From positions 1 through 21,534 of the forward strand of contig JBIRBF010000021.1 in the NCBI GenBank assembly GCA_044326505.1: a DNA stretch of 21,534 nucleotides, written 5' to 3'. Shown in pieces: positions 21,024-21,534 of the stretch (the first letter of the stretch is position 1; the number at the start of each line of letters is the position of its first letter). A model generated the notes under the pieces. It was not told the DNA's origin, did not search any database, and saw only the letters and a program-made list of their open reading frames with translations. The position numbers and the translations under genes were made by a program. The stretch is from JACJWR01 sp044326505 (lineage in GTDB: Bacteria; Actinomycetota; Actinomycetes; S36-B12; UBA10799).

Positions 21024-21534
21024 GTGCGGGCAGCGAAGGGTGCGATTCCGGCTGCAGCGGCCGCCGGCGTGCTGCTGCTGGTCGGCTGCGGCGGATCCGG
21101 CGCGAACTCATCCGCGACCTCCTCGGCCGGCGTCGGGGCGAGCCGCACCACGTCTGCGGCGGCGTCACCGCAAGCGAGCATCAACCCGGCGCAACCGGTC
21201 ACGACGGTCACCGCCACCGTCACGGTGCCGCCCCCCACCACCGATCCGCCAGTGTCACCGGTGGCACCGATTCCGCCCACCGCATCACTGCCCCCAACCG
21301 CGACGGGGGCCTCAGTCGCGCCGGTGTCCGGCAGCGCGCCGACGCCCCAGCAGGTGCTGGCGGCGGCCCAGAGCGCGGGAGTGCCGCTAGTCGTCGAGGC
21401 TGGCTGGGATTCCGAATGGGACCTGCCCAGTCGCCAGGCCGACTGGCAGCCGATCGGGGTCATGTTGCACCACACCGGCACTACGACTCCGGGCAGCGCC
21501 CCGACGCCGTGTTCATCGGCGATTCGATCACCGA
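21024..21534 (+). CDS. Lipoprotein with Pro/Thr-rich linker and start of an amidase-like domain (cut by window edge; end disrupted)
   Basis: The GTG at 21024 follows AGGGGG with 7 nt spacing. The N-terminus has a signal peptide with lipobox LVGC (Cys22), then a low-complexity Ser/Ala/Thr/Pro linker (about 24-108), then SAGVPLVVEAGWDSEWDLP and WQPIGVMLHHTG (about 139-150). The HHTG with preceding WQPIGVML resembles the zinc-binding start of N-acetylmuramoyl-L-alanine amidase (amidase_2/PGRP) domains, which cleave the glycan-peptide bond of peptidoglycan. From about 21490 this frame loses sense, while another frame gives a different protein family, so the true end of this gene is not in the window. 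Confidence 0.6.
   Translation, partial: MRAAKGAIPAAAAAGVLLLVGCGGSGANSSATSSAGVGASRTTSAAASPQASINPAQPVTTVTATVTVPPPTTDPPVSPVAPIPPTASLPPTATGASVAPVSGSAPTPQQVLAAAQSAGVPLVVEAGWDSEWDLPSRQADWQPIGVMLHHTGTTTPGSAPTPCSSAIRSP
21482..21534 (+). pseudogene. Fragment of a GDSIT-motif (SGNH-type) hydrolase in a different frame
   Basis: Read from 21482, the last 53 bases encode YDSGQRPDAVFIGDSIT. VFIGDSIT is the block I nucleophile motif of SGNH/GDSL hydrolases. The frame differs from that of the overlapping lipoprotein. It is only 17 residues long, so the call rests on this one motif. Confidence 0.45.

Overview
This is a high-GC chromosomal window with strong third-position GC bias, short intergenic gaps, lipoproteins, a tRNA-His next to an oligoribonuclease gene, and many starts that look leaderless. 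Together these point to an Actinomycetota genome; the genus cannot be read from the sequence. No transposase, integrase, phage gene, CRISPR array or recognisable defence cassette is visible.

Layout. (1) 1-1357: a TerC-type membrane protein gene, cut by the left edge, is divergent from a small winged-helix regulator. The gap between them holds a strictly concentric double inverted repeat. (2) 1410-3397: a minus-strand pair, FAD amine-oxidase-like enzyme then EamA/DMT exporter. (3) 3574-10834: a c-di-GMP block on the plus strand: five PAS domains plus an intact GGDEF diguanylate cyclase, an ABC-F ATPase 20 bp downstream, then a four-PAS protein with a degenerate GGDEF and a complete EAL domain. 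(4) 10858-12505: a beta-lactamase-fold lipoprotein gene split by an apparent frameshift. (5) 12613-14774: an orphan sugar-binding-protein-like gene without signal peptide, a two-helix membrane protein, a short minus-strand coding remnant and a DUF1989 protein. (6) 14829-16121: a second beta-lactamase-fold lipoprotein that has lost its catalytic motifs. (7) 16214-19341: tRNA-His(GTG), pxpABC (5-oxoprolinase) and orn. (8) 19353-20723: an exported calcineurin-type phosphoesterase. (9) 21024-21534: the start of a lipoprotein amidase-like gene that changes reading frame into a GDSIT-type hydrolase sequence in the last about 50 bp, probably a junction artefact.

How the genes fit together. The clearest link is c-di-GMP turnover: the cyclase makes it, the EAL protein should linearise it to pGpG, and Orn, 8 kb away, is the enzyme class that clears pGpG. 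The ABC-F ATPase lies between the making and breaking genes. PxpABC recycles 5-oxoproline to glutamate. A window-wide regulatory pattern is that seven genes have a TANNNT hexamer 6-7 nt before the start codon and no usable Shine-Dalgarno sequence, as expected for leaderless mRNAs. I found no clearly new multi-gene system. The best leads are the c-di-GMP/ABC-F block, the nested operator, the split and degenerate lipoproteins and the leaderless set.
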